From assembly GCA_963704815.1 (NCBI GenBank), contig CAVPHU010000010.1, forward strand, positions 124,001 through 188,000: a DNA stretch of 64,000 bases. The letters run 5' to 3'. Position 1 is the first letter of the stretch; each line of letters starts with the position of its first letter. A program made the position numbers and the translations under genes. The notes under the pieces are model-generated. The model was given only the letters and a program-made list of their open reading frames with translations, did no database searches and was not told the DNA's origin. Positions 46,360 to 55,177 of this stretch are shown here, one piece after another. Source of the stretch: DATKWD01 sp963704815 (GTDB lineage Bacteria > Actinomycetota > Acidimicrobiia > Acidimicrobiales > Salinilacustritrichaceae).

Positions 46360-47588
46360 GCTCTGTCCCATTGATCTTCGGCGTCGATCCCCTTCTCGAT
46401 GGTGGCATCGGGTGGCCCGAACTGCAGGTCGTGCTGCTCAAGGTCGTGCTGGCGTTCGCGCTGTTGATGGTCTCGGTCATGTTCATGGTGTGGTTCGAGC
46501 GCAAGATCCACGCCGACATGACCAACCGGATCGGCCCGAACCGCGCCGGGCCGTTCGGTCTGCTCCAGACGCTGGCTGACGGCATCAAGCTGTTCTTCAA
46601 AGAGGACCTGATCCCCGACCAGGCCGATCGCAAGGTCTTTCTGCTCGCGCCCTACCTCTCGCTGATTCCGGCGTTCCTGATCTTCACCGTCGTGCCGGTC
46701 GGCGGCGACTTCTCCGATCCCGAGAAGCCCGGCGTCGTCGGCATCCTCGGGCAGGACACGCTGCTCCAACTCGCCGACCCGGGCATCGGCATCCTCTTCG
46801 TGCTCGCCATGAGCTCGATCGCCGTCTACGGCGTGATGCTCGCCGGCTGGGGCTCGGGCTCGAAGTACCCGCTCCTCGGTTCGGTGCGGGCATCGGCGCA
46901 GATGGTGAGCTACGAAGCCGCCCTCGGCCTGTCGGTCGCTGCGGTCGTCCTGATGACCGGCACCCTGTCGACCCGCGACATGGTCATCGTGCAGGCGAGC
47001 GACGGGTTCGCCGGGTTCGTCCCGAACTGGAACGTCATCGTCACCGGGGTCGTCCCGTTCGTGATCTTCCTGATCGCCGTCACCGCCGAGCTCAACCGTC
47101 CACCGTTCGACCTCGTCGAGGCCGAGCAGGAACTCGTCGGTGGATTCCACACCGAGTACAGCTCGATCCGGTTCGCGCTGTTCTTCCTCGCCGAGTTCAT
47201 GAACGTGGTCACCATGTCGGCGATCATCGTGACGCTGTTCTTCGGCGGACCAGCCGGGCCCCAGTGGTTCGGTGTCGTGTCCGGAACCATCTGGTTCATG
47301 GTCAAGGTCCTGGGCTTCCTCTTCGTGTTCTCGTGGTTCCGTGCCACCCTTCCCCGCTTCCGGTACGACCAGCTGATGGACATGGGTTGGAAGGCGCTCA
47401 TTCCCCTGTCGCTGGCGTGGCTCCTGCTGCTCGCCGGCATCAACATCGGGCGAGACGAGGGCTGGAACCTCGGTGTCGTGGTCGCGGTCGGGTTCGCCGG
47501 TGTCGTGCTCGGGTGGGCCCTGCTCGCCGCCGCGATCCGCAATCACGGCGAACGCCGTGCGCTCGCAGAAGCGAACGAGGTGCGCTGA
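46356..47588 (+). CDS. nuoH: NADH-quinone oxidoreductase subunit H
   Basis: 410 residues with eight hydrophobic helices. VWFERKIHADMTNRIGPNRAGPFG at about 48-71 is the family signature next to the quinone channel, and ELNRPPFDLVEAEQELVGGF follows the sixth helix. It starts in the ATGA overlap with nuoG and ends in TGATG with nuoI. There is no repeat element at either junction. A second nuoH begins at 63013. Confidence 0.94.
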   Translation: MSSVPLIFGVDPLLDGGIGWPELQVVLLKVVLAFALLMVSVMFMVWFERKIHADMTNRIGPNRAGPFGLLQTLADGIKLFFKEDLIPDQADRKVFLLAPYLSLIPAFLIFTVVPVGGDFSDPEKPGVVGILGQDTLLQLADPGIGILFVLAMSSIAVYGVMLAGWGSGSKYPLLGSVRASAQMVSYEAALGLSVAAVVLMTGTLSTRDMVIVQASDGFAGFVPNWNVIVTGVVPFVIFLIAVTAELNRPPFDLVEAEQELVGGFHTEYSSIRFALFFLAEFMNVVTMSAIIVTLFFGGPAGPQWFGVVSGTIWFMVKVLGFLFVFSWFRATLPRFRYDQLMDMGWKALIPLSLAWLLLLAGINIGRDEGWNLGVVVAVGFAGVVLGWALLAAAIRNHGERRALAEANEVR

Positions 47589-48212
47589 TGGGTTATCTCG
47601 ACGGATTCGCCGTCACGTTCCGGAAGGTCTTCAAGGGCGCCGGCGACGGCGAGACCCTCACGAAGAACTACATCAAGGACGAGGGCGGCAAACGCGAGAA
47701 GCCGGTCCGTCTGCACGGGCGTCACGTGCTCAACCGCTACGAGGACGGGATGGAGAAGTGCATCGGCTGCGAACTGTGCGCCGGCGTGTGTCCCGCCAAG
47801 TGCATCTACGTCCGCGGTGCCGACAACCCGGCCGACGAACCGGTGTCGCCGGGCGAGCGGTACGGCTACGTCTACGAGATCAACTACCTGCGCTGCATCC
47901 ACTGCGACCTGTGCGTCGAGGCCTGTCCCACCGAGGCGATCACCGAGTCGAAGCTGTTCGAGTTCTCGTTCACCAATCGGGCCGACGCCATCTACACCAA
48001 GGACGAGTTGGTCGTCGGTGACGACGGCCGGCCCCAGCAGCTGCCGTGGGAGGACTGGTCCGACATCGACGATGTCGAGGACAACACGTCGGCGTGGATG
48101 CGAGCCACCGCGCCCGGCGGCGCAGCCGAGTTCGAAGGCATCGTGGCGTGGGCCGGCGAACTGGGCTACGGCGTCGCGAGCAGAAGCCGGCCAGACGGAC
48201 GCAGAATCATGA
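47588..48212 (+). CDS. nuoI: NADH-quinone oxidoreductase subunit I (3' frame uncertain)
   Basis: About 208 residues. Two ferredoxin motifs bind N6a and N6b: C58, C61, C64, C68 (KCIGCELCAGVCPAKC) and C103, C106, C109, C113 (RCIHCDLCVEACP). As written, the frame has no stop before nuoJ, so the two would be fused into a 452-residue protein by residues encoded in element E5. A one-base correction near 48170-48190 moves to a frame ending EAGQTDAES at TGA 48210-48212, overlapping an ATGAGCGT that repeats at the nuoJ start. I favour that ending. Confidence 0.88.
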
Positions 48213-48295
48213 GCGTCGTGAACGTGGCTGAGTGCACGAGGCCGAGGCCGAGGAGGCCGGCCGAGTGCGGCCTGCGTGGCCGGGGAACGCAGATC
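48213..48295. repeat. Junction repeat element E5 between nuoI and nuoJ, one unit
   Basis: An 87-bp unit between ATG 48209 and ATG 48296. The flanks repeat imperfectly: CGCAGAATCATGAGCGT on the left, CGCAGATCATGAGTGT on the right. The unit holds GCACGAGGCCGAGGCCGAGG, GGCCGGCC and ends GCGTGGCCGGGGAACGC as in E1 and E2. Forward orientation. Confidence 0.85.
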
Positions 48296-48946
48296 ATGAG
48301 TGTGGAACTCCTCGTCTTCCTGATCGCCGGAGCGATCTGCATCGCCGGCGCGCTGGGTGTGGTGCTCAACCACAACCCGGTGCACTCCGCGCTGTCGCTG
48401 GTGGCCACCCTGTTCGGTGTCGCCGTGCTCTTCGTCGCGCAGGAAGTCCACTTCCTCGCTGCAGTCCAGGTGATCGTCTACGCGGGCGCCATCGTGGTGC
48501 TCTTCCTGTTCGTCATCATGCTGCTCGGCGTCGACCGCACCGAACGCCTCGACGAAGAGCCGATCGTCGGCCAACGCATCCTCGCCGGTGTGCTCGGCGT
48601 GGCCATCCTCGCGTTTCCGCTCGTGGCCATCCTCTCCACCACCGACACCGACGGGAACGTCGCCGCCACGGGACAGACCGGCGTGCTCGGAACCCCGACC
48701 GCAGCCCAGGACTTCAACGTGGCCGAGATCGGTGAGGTGCTGTTCACCGACTACCTGTTCGCCTTCGAGATCACCTCGGTGCTGCTCGTCATCGCCGTCG
48801 TCGGTGCCGTCATGCTGGCCAAGCGGGTCAAGGGCGAGCCGCTCGCCATCGACGCAGACGAGATCAGCGACGACGACCCCGAACCGACCGACGAACAAGA
48901 CGACGACACCGGGGCCGACGAGGCCACCGAAGAGGTGTCCGCGTGA
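48296..48946 (+). CDS. nuoJ: NADH-quinone oxidoreductase subunit J
   Basis: 216 residues from ATG 48296. Five membrane helices, with VLNHNPVHSALSLV, then FLAAVQVIVYAGAIVVLFLF, the conserved third helix that undergoes a bulge change in the catalytic cycle. The C-terminal 35 residues are acidic. The frame is continuous with nuoI as sequenced. The stop TGA at 48944-48946 is part of GTGATCGCC, which recurs as ATGATCGCC at the nuoK start. Confidence 0.92.
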   Translation: MSVELLVFLIAGAICIAGALGVVLNHNPVHSALSLVATLFGVAVLFVAQEVHFLAAVQVIVYAGAIVVLFLFVIMLLGVDRTERLDEEPIVGQRILAGVLGVAILAFPLVAILSTTDTDGNVAATGQTGVLGTPTAAQDFNVAEIGEVLFTDYLFAFEITSVLLVIAVVGAVMLAKRVKGEPLAIDADEISDDDPEPTDEQDDDTGADEATEEVSA

Positions 48947-49217
48947 TCGCCGTGTCTTCCGCTCCCCGGCCGCTCGGGCCGTTTGTGGCCGGGCTCCTCG
49001 TGCCTCGTCGCCCTCGCACCGGTTGGTCCGTTCGATGATCGCCTGTCTTCCGCTCCTCGGCCGCTCGGGCCGTTTGTGGCCGGGCTCCTCGTGCCTCGTC
49101 GCCCTCGCACCGGTTGGTCCGTTCGATGATCGCCCTGTCTTCCGCTCCCCGGCCGCTCGGGCCGTTTGTGGCCGGGCTCCTCGTGCCTCGTCGCCCTCGC
49201 ACCGGTTGGTCCGTTCG
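48943..49217. repeat. Junction repeat element E6 between nuoJ and nuoK, three tandem units in reverse orientation
   Basis: RTGATCGCC occurs at 48943, 49035, 49126 and 49218, giving units of 92, 91 and 92 bp. Each reads TGTCTTCCGCTCCYCGGCCGC, TCGGGCCGTTTGTGGCCGGG, CTCCTCGTGCCTCGTCG, then CCCTCGCACCGGTTGGTCCG before the next start. Copies differ by single bases. The ATG at 49035 is in frame with nuoK; the ATG at 49126 is not. Confidence 0.93.
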
Positions 49218-49532
49218 ATGATCGCCCTGGCTGTGACCCCGGCGTGGTATCTCGTGCTCGGGTCGATCCTGTTCGCGATCGGCGCGGTCGGTTTGCTGGT
49301 TCGTCGCAACCCGCTCGTGATGTTCATGTGCGTCGAGTTGATGCTCAACGCCGTCACGCTCACGTTCGTCACCTTCAGCCGCATGCTCGACGACGTCGGC
49401 GGTCAGGTGGTCGTCGTGTTCGTGCTCGTCGTCGCCGCGGCTGAAGTCGTGGTCGGCCTCGGCCTCGTCGTGGCGATCTTCCGCAAGAAGCCGGGAGCCA
49501 CGGCCGACGACCTCGTGGTCCTGAAGGGATAG
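49218..49532 (+). CDS. nuoK: NADH-quinone oxidoreductase subunit K
   Basis: 104 residues from ATG 49218, the normal NuoK length. Three helices carry the two conserved proton-path glutamates, in FMCVELMLNAV (helix 2) and AAAEVVVGLGLVVAIFR (helix 3). The frame is open through element E6, so a longer product from ATG 49035 cannot be excluded, but its added residues are repeat-encoded. No Shine-Dalgarno is visible before ATG 49218; the upstream sequence is the repeat end. The original gene probably began at GTG 48943 overlapping the nuoJ stop. Confidence 0.92.
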   Translation: MIALAVTPAWYLVLGSILFAIGAVGLLVRRNPLVMFMCVELMLNAVTLTFVTFSRMLDDVGGQVVVVFVLVVAAAEVVVGLGLVVAIFRKKPGATADDLVVLKG

Positions 49533-49537
49533 CGACG

Positions 49538-51487
49538 ATGCTCGAACTCGTCTGGCTCATCCCCGCGCTCCCGCTCGCCGGCTTCCTGCTGCTGTTGGTC
49601 GGCGGCCGCAAGCTCGGTGAACCGCTCGCCGGCTGGCTGGCCACGCTCATGGTGGCCGGGTCGTTCGCGGCAACCGTGGCCGTGTTCGCCGGGCTGTATG
49701 CCGAAGAGGAAGAGGCACGGGTCTTCACCCAGACGCTGTTCACCTGGCTGCCGGTCGGCGGCCTCGAGGTGAGCTTCGGGTTCCTGGTCGATCCGCTGTC
49801 GATGACGATGGCGCTGTTCGTCACCGGCATCGGCACGCTGATCCACCTGTATTCGATCGGGTACATGCACGGTGACCCGAAGTTCTCGAAGTTCTTCGTC
49901 TACCTGAACCTGTTCGTCTTCTCGATGCTGATGCTGGTGCTGGGCGACAACCTGCTCGTCACCTTCCTCGGCTGGGAGGGCGTCGGCGCGTGTTCGTACT
50001 TCCTGATCGCCTTCTGGTTCTCGGACGAGGCCAACGCCTCGGCCGGCAAGAAGGCGTTCGTCACCAACCGGATCGGTGACTGGGGCTTCATGGTGGCGAT
50101 GTTCCTCATGTTCGCGACCGTCGGCTCGCTCGACTACCCGACATCTTCGAGGCGTTCGAGCCGGGCGAGGTCGCAGCGGTGACGGCGACCGCCATCACCT
50201 GCTGCTGTTCGTCGGCGCGATGCGGGAAGTCGGCCCAGATCCCGCTGTTCGTCTGGCTCCCCGACGCCATGGCCGGCCCCACCCCGGTCTCGGCCCTCAT
50301 CCACGCCGCCACCATGGTCACCTCCGGCGTGTACCTGATGACCCGGATGAACCCGGTGATCGCCAGTGCCTACGAGTGGGCACCCGACATCATCGCCTGG
50401 GTCGGCGTGCTCACCGCCCTGTTCGCCGCCACGATCGCGGTCGCCCAGAACGACATCAAGAAGGTGCTGGCCTACTCGACCGTCAGCCAGCTCGGCTACA
50501 TGTTCCTGGCGGTCGGCACCGGCGCCTACGTCGCCGCCATCTTCCACATGGTCACCCACGCCTTCTTCAAGGCGCTGCTGTTCCTCGGCTCGGGCTCGGT
50601 CATCCACGGGATGCACGACGAGCAGGACATGCGCAGGATGGGCGGGCTCCGCAAGTACATGCCGATCACCGCGGCCACCTTCATCGTCGGCTGGCTGGCG
50701 ATCGCCGGCGTGCCGCCGTTCGCCGGCTTCTGGTCGAAGGACGAGATCCTGCTCTACGCCTACGGCTCGGGTGGGACCCAGGGATACGTCCTCTACGGCC
50801 TCGGACTGCTCACCGCACTGCTCACCGCGTTCTACATGAGCCGCCAGGTCTTCCTCGTCTTCTTCGGCGACGAGCGCTTCCGCGACACCGACGTCGTCGA
50901 GGCGGCGTCCGACGCAGACGCCGAAGAGGTCGACGAGCACCCAGACGAGGTCGAGCCCCACGAGTCGCCCTGGACCATGACCCTTCCGCTGATGGTCCTT
51001 GCCGGACTCTCGCTCGTCGGAGGCGGGCTCAACCTGGTCTTCTCGGAGCGGACCAAGTTCCTCGAGAAGTGGCTCGAGCCCGTCGTGGAGGTCGGCGAGG
51101 CGAAGATCGACGTCGCCAGCGCGACCAAGGTCGGCCTGGCGATCGTCGCCGTTGCGTGTGCCGTCGTCGGCATCGGCTATGCCTACACGCGTCTTCATCA
51201 AGAAGCGCTCGAGGGCCATCGAGCCCGAGGTGCTCGCCCACGGCTGGTACTACGACGAGGCCATCAGTGCCTTCGTCGACAAGCCTGGTCGCGAGGCGTT
51301 CCAGGCCACGGCCGACTTCGACGCCGGCATCGTCGACGGTGCGGTCGACGGCGTCGGGTCCGTGGTCGCCTTCGCGGGCCGTCACGCCCGCAAGCTCCAA
51401 TCGGGCTTCGTTCGCGCCTACGCCGCGGGTATCGCTGCCGGCGCGGTGCTCCTGCTCGCCTACTTCCTGAACCGGGCGGCCTTCTAG
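49538..51487 (+). CDS. nuoL: NADH-quinone oxidoreductase subunit L (several frameshifts)
   Basis: The full span gives about 650 residues, normal for NuoL, but only in pieces. The first frame runs from ATG 49538 to FATVGSLDY near 50137 (contains LGWEGVGACSYFLIAFW). DIFEAFEPGEVAAV follows in another frame, then LLLFVGAM in the third frame (about 50190-50220), then GKSAQIPLFVWLPDAMAGP (conserved Lys) to about 51185. A last shift leads to VFIKKRSRAIEPEVLAHG and the C-terminal helix ending at 51487. At least four single-base indels are needed. NuoL is the distal antiporter-like subunit with the long lateral helix. Sequencing error is more likely than a true pseudogene, since the other subunits are intact. 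Confidence 0.85.
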
Positions 51488-51646
51488 ATGCCGTTCTTCT
51501 TTCCGCTCCCCGGCCGCTTGCTTCCTCGGTCGCTCGCATGCTCGCTCCCTGGCTCGTCGGGCGCTGGCGCTTCCTCCCGCCGAGCGGGCCGTCCTGGGTC
51601 GGTCTCCTCGTGCCTCGTCGACCGCGCATCGGCGGTGAGCTCCTAG
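51488..51646. repeat. Junction repeat element E7 between nuoL and nuoM (long form, one unit)
   Basis: A 159-bp unit between CTAGATG at 51484-51490 and CTAGATG at 51643-51649. The first TAG is the nuoL stop and the second precedes the nuoM start. It carries TTTCCGCTCCCCGGCCGC, the long-form segment CGCTGGCGCTTCCTCCCGCCG, and GGTCTCCTCGTGCCTCGTCG. Reverse orientation, like E3. Confidence 0.88.
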
Positions 51647-53434
51647 ATGTCTTCGGTCTTCGCTGCTGAGGGCGCTGCGGTGAGCTTTCCGTTGCTCACG
51701 TCGCTGATCATCATCCCGGCCTTCGGCGCGCTGCTGCTCGGCCTGATCCCTCGCGGGCGGGCCGAGCTCCACCGTCTGGCCGCCCTGATGGCCTCATCGG
51801 CGACCGGAGCCGTGGCCATCTACGCCCTCGCCGACTTCAACACCGGTGATCCGGGCTTCCAGTTCGTCGTCGACACCAGCTGGGTGTCCGAGCTCGGCAT
51901 CAGCTGGCACCTCGGGCTCGACGGCATCTCGCTGTTCCTCGTGGTGCTCACCGGCATCCTCTTCCCCATCGCCATCGTGGCCGTGACGCCCGAGCACGAC
52001 TCGAAGCCCTACTACGCCTGGATCCTGATCCTGCAGGCCGGCTGCATGGGGGTGTTCACCGCCCTCGATCTCTTCTTGTTCTTCGTGATGTTCGAGATCG
52101 TGCTCGTGCCGATGTACTTCCTCATCGGCGGATGGGGCCACGGCCGGCGGGTGTATGCCGCGCTGAAGTTCTTCCTGTTCACGATGTTCGGGTCGGCGCT
52201 CATGCTGGTCGGCATCCTGGCGCTCGTGTTCCTCCACCAGGACGGCCTCGAGGAGCGCAATGCCGAGCAAGCGGCCCAGATCGAGACCCAGGTCCAGCTC
52301 GAGGTCGGCCAGGGCGTCGAGTTCTCCGACGAAGAGATCGCCGAGCTCACCACGACGCTCGACGACCTCCAGGCCGAGGTGCCGCTGACCTTCGACGTGG
52401 TCGAGATCGCCGACGAACAGGTGATCCCCGACGACGACGCCGGCGCCAACCCGTTCGACTGGTCTGCCGCACGGTGGATCTTCCTGGCCTTCGCGCTCGC
52501 CTTCTCGGTCAAGGTTCCGCTCTTCCCGCTCCACACGTGGCTGCCCGACGCCCACACCGAGGCCCCGACCGCCGGTTCGGTGATCCTGGCCGGCGTCATG
52601 CTCAAGCTCGGGACCTACGGGTTCATCCGGTACGGGCTCTATCTGTTCCCGGGTGCGTCGTTGTTCTTCGCTCCCACCTTCGTCACCCTCGGCGTGATCG
52701 GCATCATCTACGGCGCCATCGCCGCGACCATGCAGAAGGACCTGAAGCGCCTGGTCGCCTACTCGTCGGTGGCCCATCTCGGGTTCATCGCCATGGGAAC
52801 GTTCTCGCTCACGACCCAGGGCATCCAGGGGTCGGTGTTCCAGATGGTCGCCCACGGCGTCTCGACCGGGGCGCTGTTCCTTCTGGTCGGCATGATCTAC
52901 GAGCGCCGCCACACGCGCGAGATCTCGGCGCTCAAGGGGCTCCAGAAGGTCGCGCCGATCATGGCCGGCGTGTTCACCCTCGTGATGCTGAGCTCGGTCG
53001 GGCTGCCCGGCCTCAACGGGTTCGTCGGCGAGTTCCTCATCCTGATCGGATCGTTCCTGACCTACCGCTGGTGGGCGGTCGTCGCGGCCGCGGGCGTCAT
53101 CCTCGCCGCCCTCTACCTGCTGTGGGCCTACCAGCGGGTGTTCCACGGTGAGCCCGACGGCGACAACGCCGACATGCCCGACATGAAGGGCCGCGAGTTC
53201 CTCGCCCTGTCGCCGTTGTTGATCCTGATCGTGTTCATGGGCGTGTATCCCAAGCCCATCCTCGACCGGATGGCGCCGTCGGTCGACGCGTTGATCGCCC
53301 ATGTCGAGGTGCACACCGACTACGTGCAACCCGAGATCTCGGTCACCGGCTTCGTCGAAGGCGACGAAGCAGCCGACGAGGACTCCGACGAGTCCGAAGC
53401 CGAGTCCGAGTCATCCGAGGAGGAGGGCGAGTGA
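51647..53434 (+). CDS. nuoM: NADH-quinone oxidoreductase subunit M with an enlarged loop
   Basis: 595 residues. Antiporter-type signatures: FVMFEIVLVPMYFLIGGWG with Glu150, and FSVKVPLFPLHTWLPDAH with Lys289, both part of the proton path. Between FLHQDG (about 200) and the next helix (about 275) is a charged insert of some 70 residues, roughly 40 longer than usual. The C-terminal 35 residues are also acidic. The stop overlaps nuoN's GTG as GTGA, with GGAGGAGGG just upstream. Confidence 0.93.
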   Translation: MSSVFAAEGAAVSFPLLTSLIIIPAFGALLLGLIPRGRAELHRLAALMASSATGAVAIYALADFNTGDPGFQFVVDTSWVSELGISWHLGLDGISLFLVVLTGILFPIAIVAVTPEHDSKPYYAWILILQAGCMGVFTALDLFLFFVMFEIVLVPMYFLIGGWGHGRRVYAALKFFLFTMFGSALMLVGILALVFLHQDGLEERNAEQAAQIETQVQLEVGQGVEFSDEEIAELTTTLDDLQAEVPLTFDVVEIADEQVIPDDDAGANPFDWSAARWIFLAFALAFSVKVPLFPLHTWLPDAHTEAPTAGSVILAGVMLKLGTYGFIRYGLYLFPGASLFFAPTFVTLGVIGIIYGAIAATMQKDLKRLVAYSSVAHLGFIAMGTFSLTTQGIQGSVFQMVAHGVSTGALFLLVGMIYERRHTREISALKGLQKVAPIMAGVFTLVMLSSVGLPGLNGFVGEFLILIGSFLTYRWWAVVAAAGVILAALYLLWAYQRVFHGEPDGDNADMPDMKGREFLALSPLLILIVFMGVYPKPILDRMAPSVDALIAHVEVHTDYVQPEISVTGFVEGDEAADEDSDESEAESESSEEEGE

Positions 53435-55141
53435 ACCTGCTCCCCGCACTCCAGCCGGTCGACCTCCCGCCCGAGCCGATCGTGACGCCCGACGTGGCCT
53501 GGTCGGCCGTGTTGCCCACCGTCGTGCTCATCGTCGGCGCGCTCGGCCTGATGGTCGTCGTCGCGCTGAGCCGTCGCAAGCCGATCGCGGGGGCCTACAC
53601 GCTCTACACGACCGTGGTCGCCGTCTGCGCGATCATCGCCGCGCTGCCGTTGTGGGATCGCATCCGCCCGTTCGTTCCCAGCCAGAGCACGCTCGACGAC
53701 CTCGACGCCCTCAGCCTCACCGATCCCGCGGCCGCGCAGCAGCTCGCGCAGGAACTCGGGCTGAAGGCGGCCGAGCACGGCCCCTACACCGCCATGGCCG
53801 GCTCGATCGGCGTCGACGGCTTCTCCGTCTTCGTCACCATCGTCATCTGTCTCGCCGTGATCCTGACGGCCTGGACGGCCGACGACTACCTGCGCCGCGA
53901 AGGACTCGAGGGCCCAGAGCTGTCGGTCCTGCTGCTGCTGTCCGCGGCCGGCGGCGTCGTGATGGCATCGGCCAACGACCTCATCGTGATGTTCCTGGGC
54001 CTCGAGATCCTCTCGATCGCCGTCTACGTCCTGGCGGCGATGCATCGCAAGCGCCTGACCTCTCAGGAGGCGGGCGTGAAGTACTTCGTGCTCGGCGCCT
54101 TCAGCTCGGCGTTCCTGCTCTACGGCATCGCGTTCGTGTACGGCGGGACCGGCTCGACGAACCTGGTGCGCATCGTCGACTACTTCTCGACGACGGTGAT
54201 CGCCTCGAACGGGCTCGTGCTCGCCGGCCTGGCCCTGATGCTGGTCGGCTTCGGGTTCAAGGTCGCCGCAGCGCCGTTCCACTGGTGGACCCCCGACGTC
54301 TACCAGGGCTCGCCCACACCGGTCGTCACGTTCATGGCCTCGGCGGTCAAGGCGGCCGGCTTCGCCGGGCTGCTGCGGGTCTTCTACCTCGGATTCGAGA
54401 CCTGGCAGGACGACTGGAAGCCGATCGTGTTCGCGCTGGCCGTGCTGACCCTGCTGGTCGGCTCGATCATCGCCGTCGTGCAGACCAACGTGAAGCGCAT
54501 GCTGGCGTACAGCTCGATCGGTCACGCCGGCTTCATGCTGGTGGGAGTCCAGGTGGCGTCCGAACTCGGCGTGGCGGCCGTGCTCTTCTATCTCGCCGCC
54601 TACACGTTCATGGTGGCCGGCTCGTTCGCCGTGGTCACCGTGGTCGGCCGTGAGGGTGATGGTGCGCACCGGTTGTCGGACTACCGCGGCCTCGCCGAAA
54701 CAACGCCCTGGGCTGGCGTTGGTGTTCTCGATCTTCCTGTTCGCCCAGGCCGGGGTGCCCCTCACCTCGGGCTTCTTCGCCAAGTTCTACGTCATCGGCG
54801 CAGCCGTCGACGGCAACTCGGAGGGTCTGGCCATCATCGCCATGCTCGCCGCGGTCATCTCGGCCTTCATCTACCTGCGGATCATCGTCGAGATGTTCTT
54901 CGAGGCCGACGACGACCGCGAGCCCCGTCCGATCGCCATCCCGCTGGGCGTCCGCCTGACGCTCGCAGCATGTCTCATCGTGACCATCGGTGTCGGCCTC
55001 GTGCCCGGCCCGCTCAACGACTGGGCCGCCGAAGCCGAGCCCGAGCTGGTCGAGTTCCCCGAGTCGTCGGCGACACCCGAGGTCCCGACGATCGAGGACG
55101 AACTCCTGGGTCAGCTCGAGGATCAGGTCCCCGGCGGGTAG
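53431..55141 (+). CDS. nuoN: NADH-quinone oxidoreductase subunit N (one frameshift)
   Basis: About 570 residues over two frames. From GTG 53431 the sequence is normal NuoN to LSDYRGLAE near 54690, with FLGLEILSIAVYVLAAMHR and FGFKVAAAPFHWWTPDVYQG. It then becomes nonsense, while the next frame continues RPGLALVFSIFLFAQAGVPL, SGFFAKFYVIGAAVDG and two more helices to TAG 55139-55141. One indel near CCGAAACAACGCCC (about 54695-54708) restores it. NuoN is the antiporter-like subunit next to NuoK. It is the last gene of this nuo set; 36 bp later comes a convergent gene. Confidence 0.88.
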
Positions 55142-55177
55142 CGCACCCTTCCGGCCCGCCGTCGCGGCCGAGACCGT

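Noticed and set aside
48943..49217. CRISPR array
   Set aside because: Regular 91-92-bp units look array-like, but units are wholly repeated with no unique spacers and no cas genes nearby.
50076..51470. Separate gene overlapping nuoL in another frame
   Set aside because: Only the short LLLFVGAM stretch is meaningful and belongs to NuoL between two indels; the rest is Arg-rich shadow.
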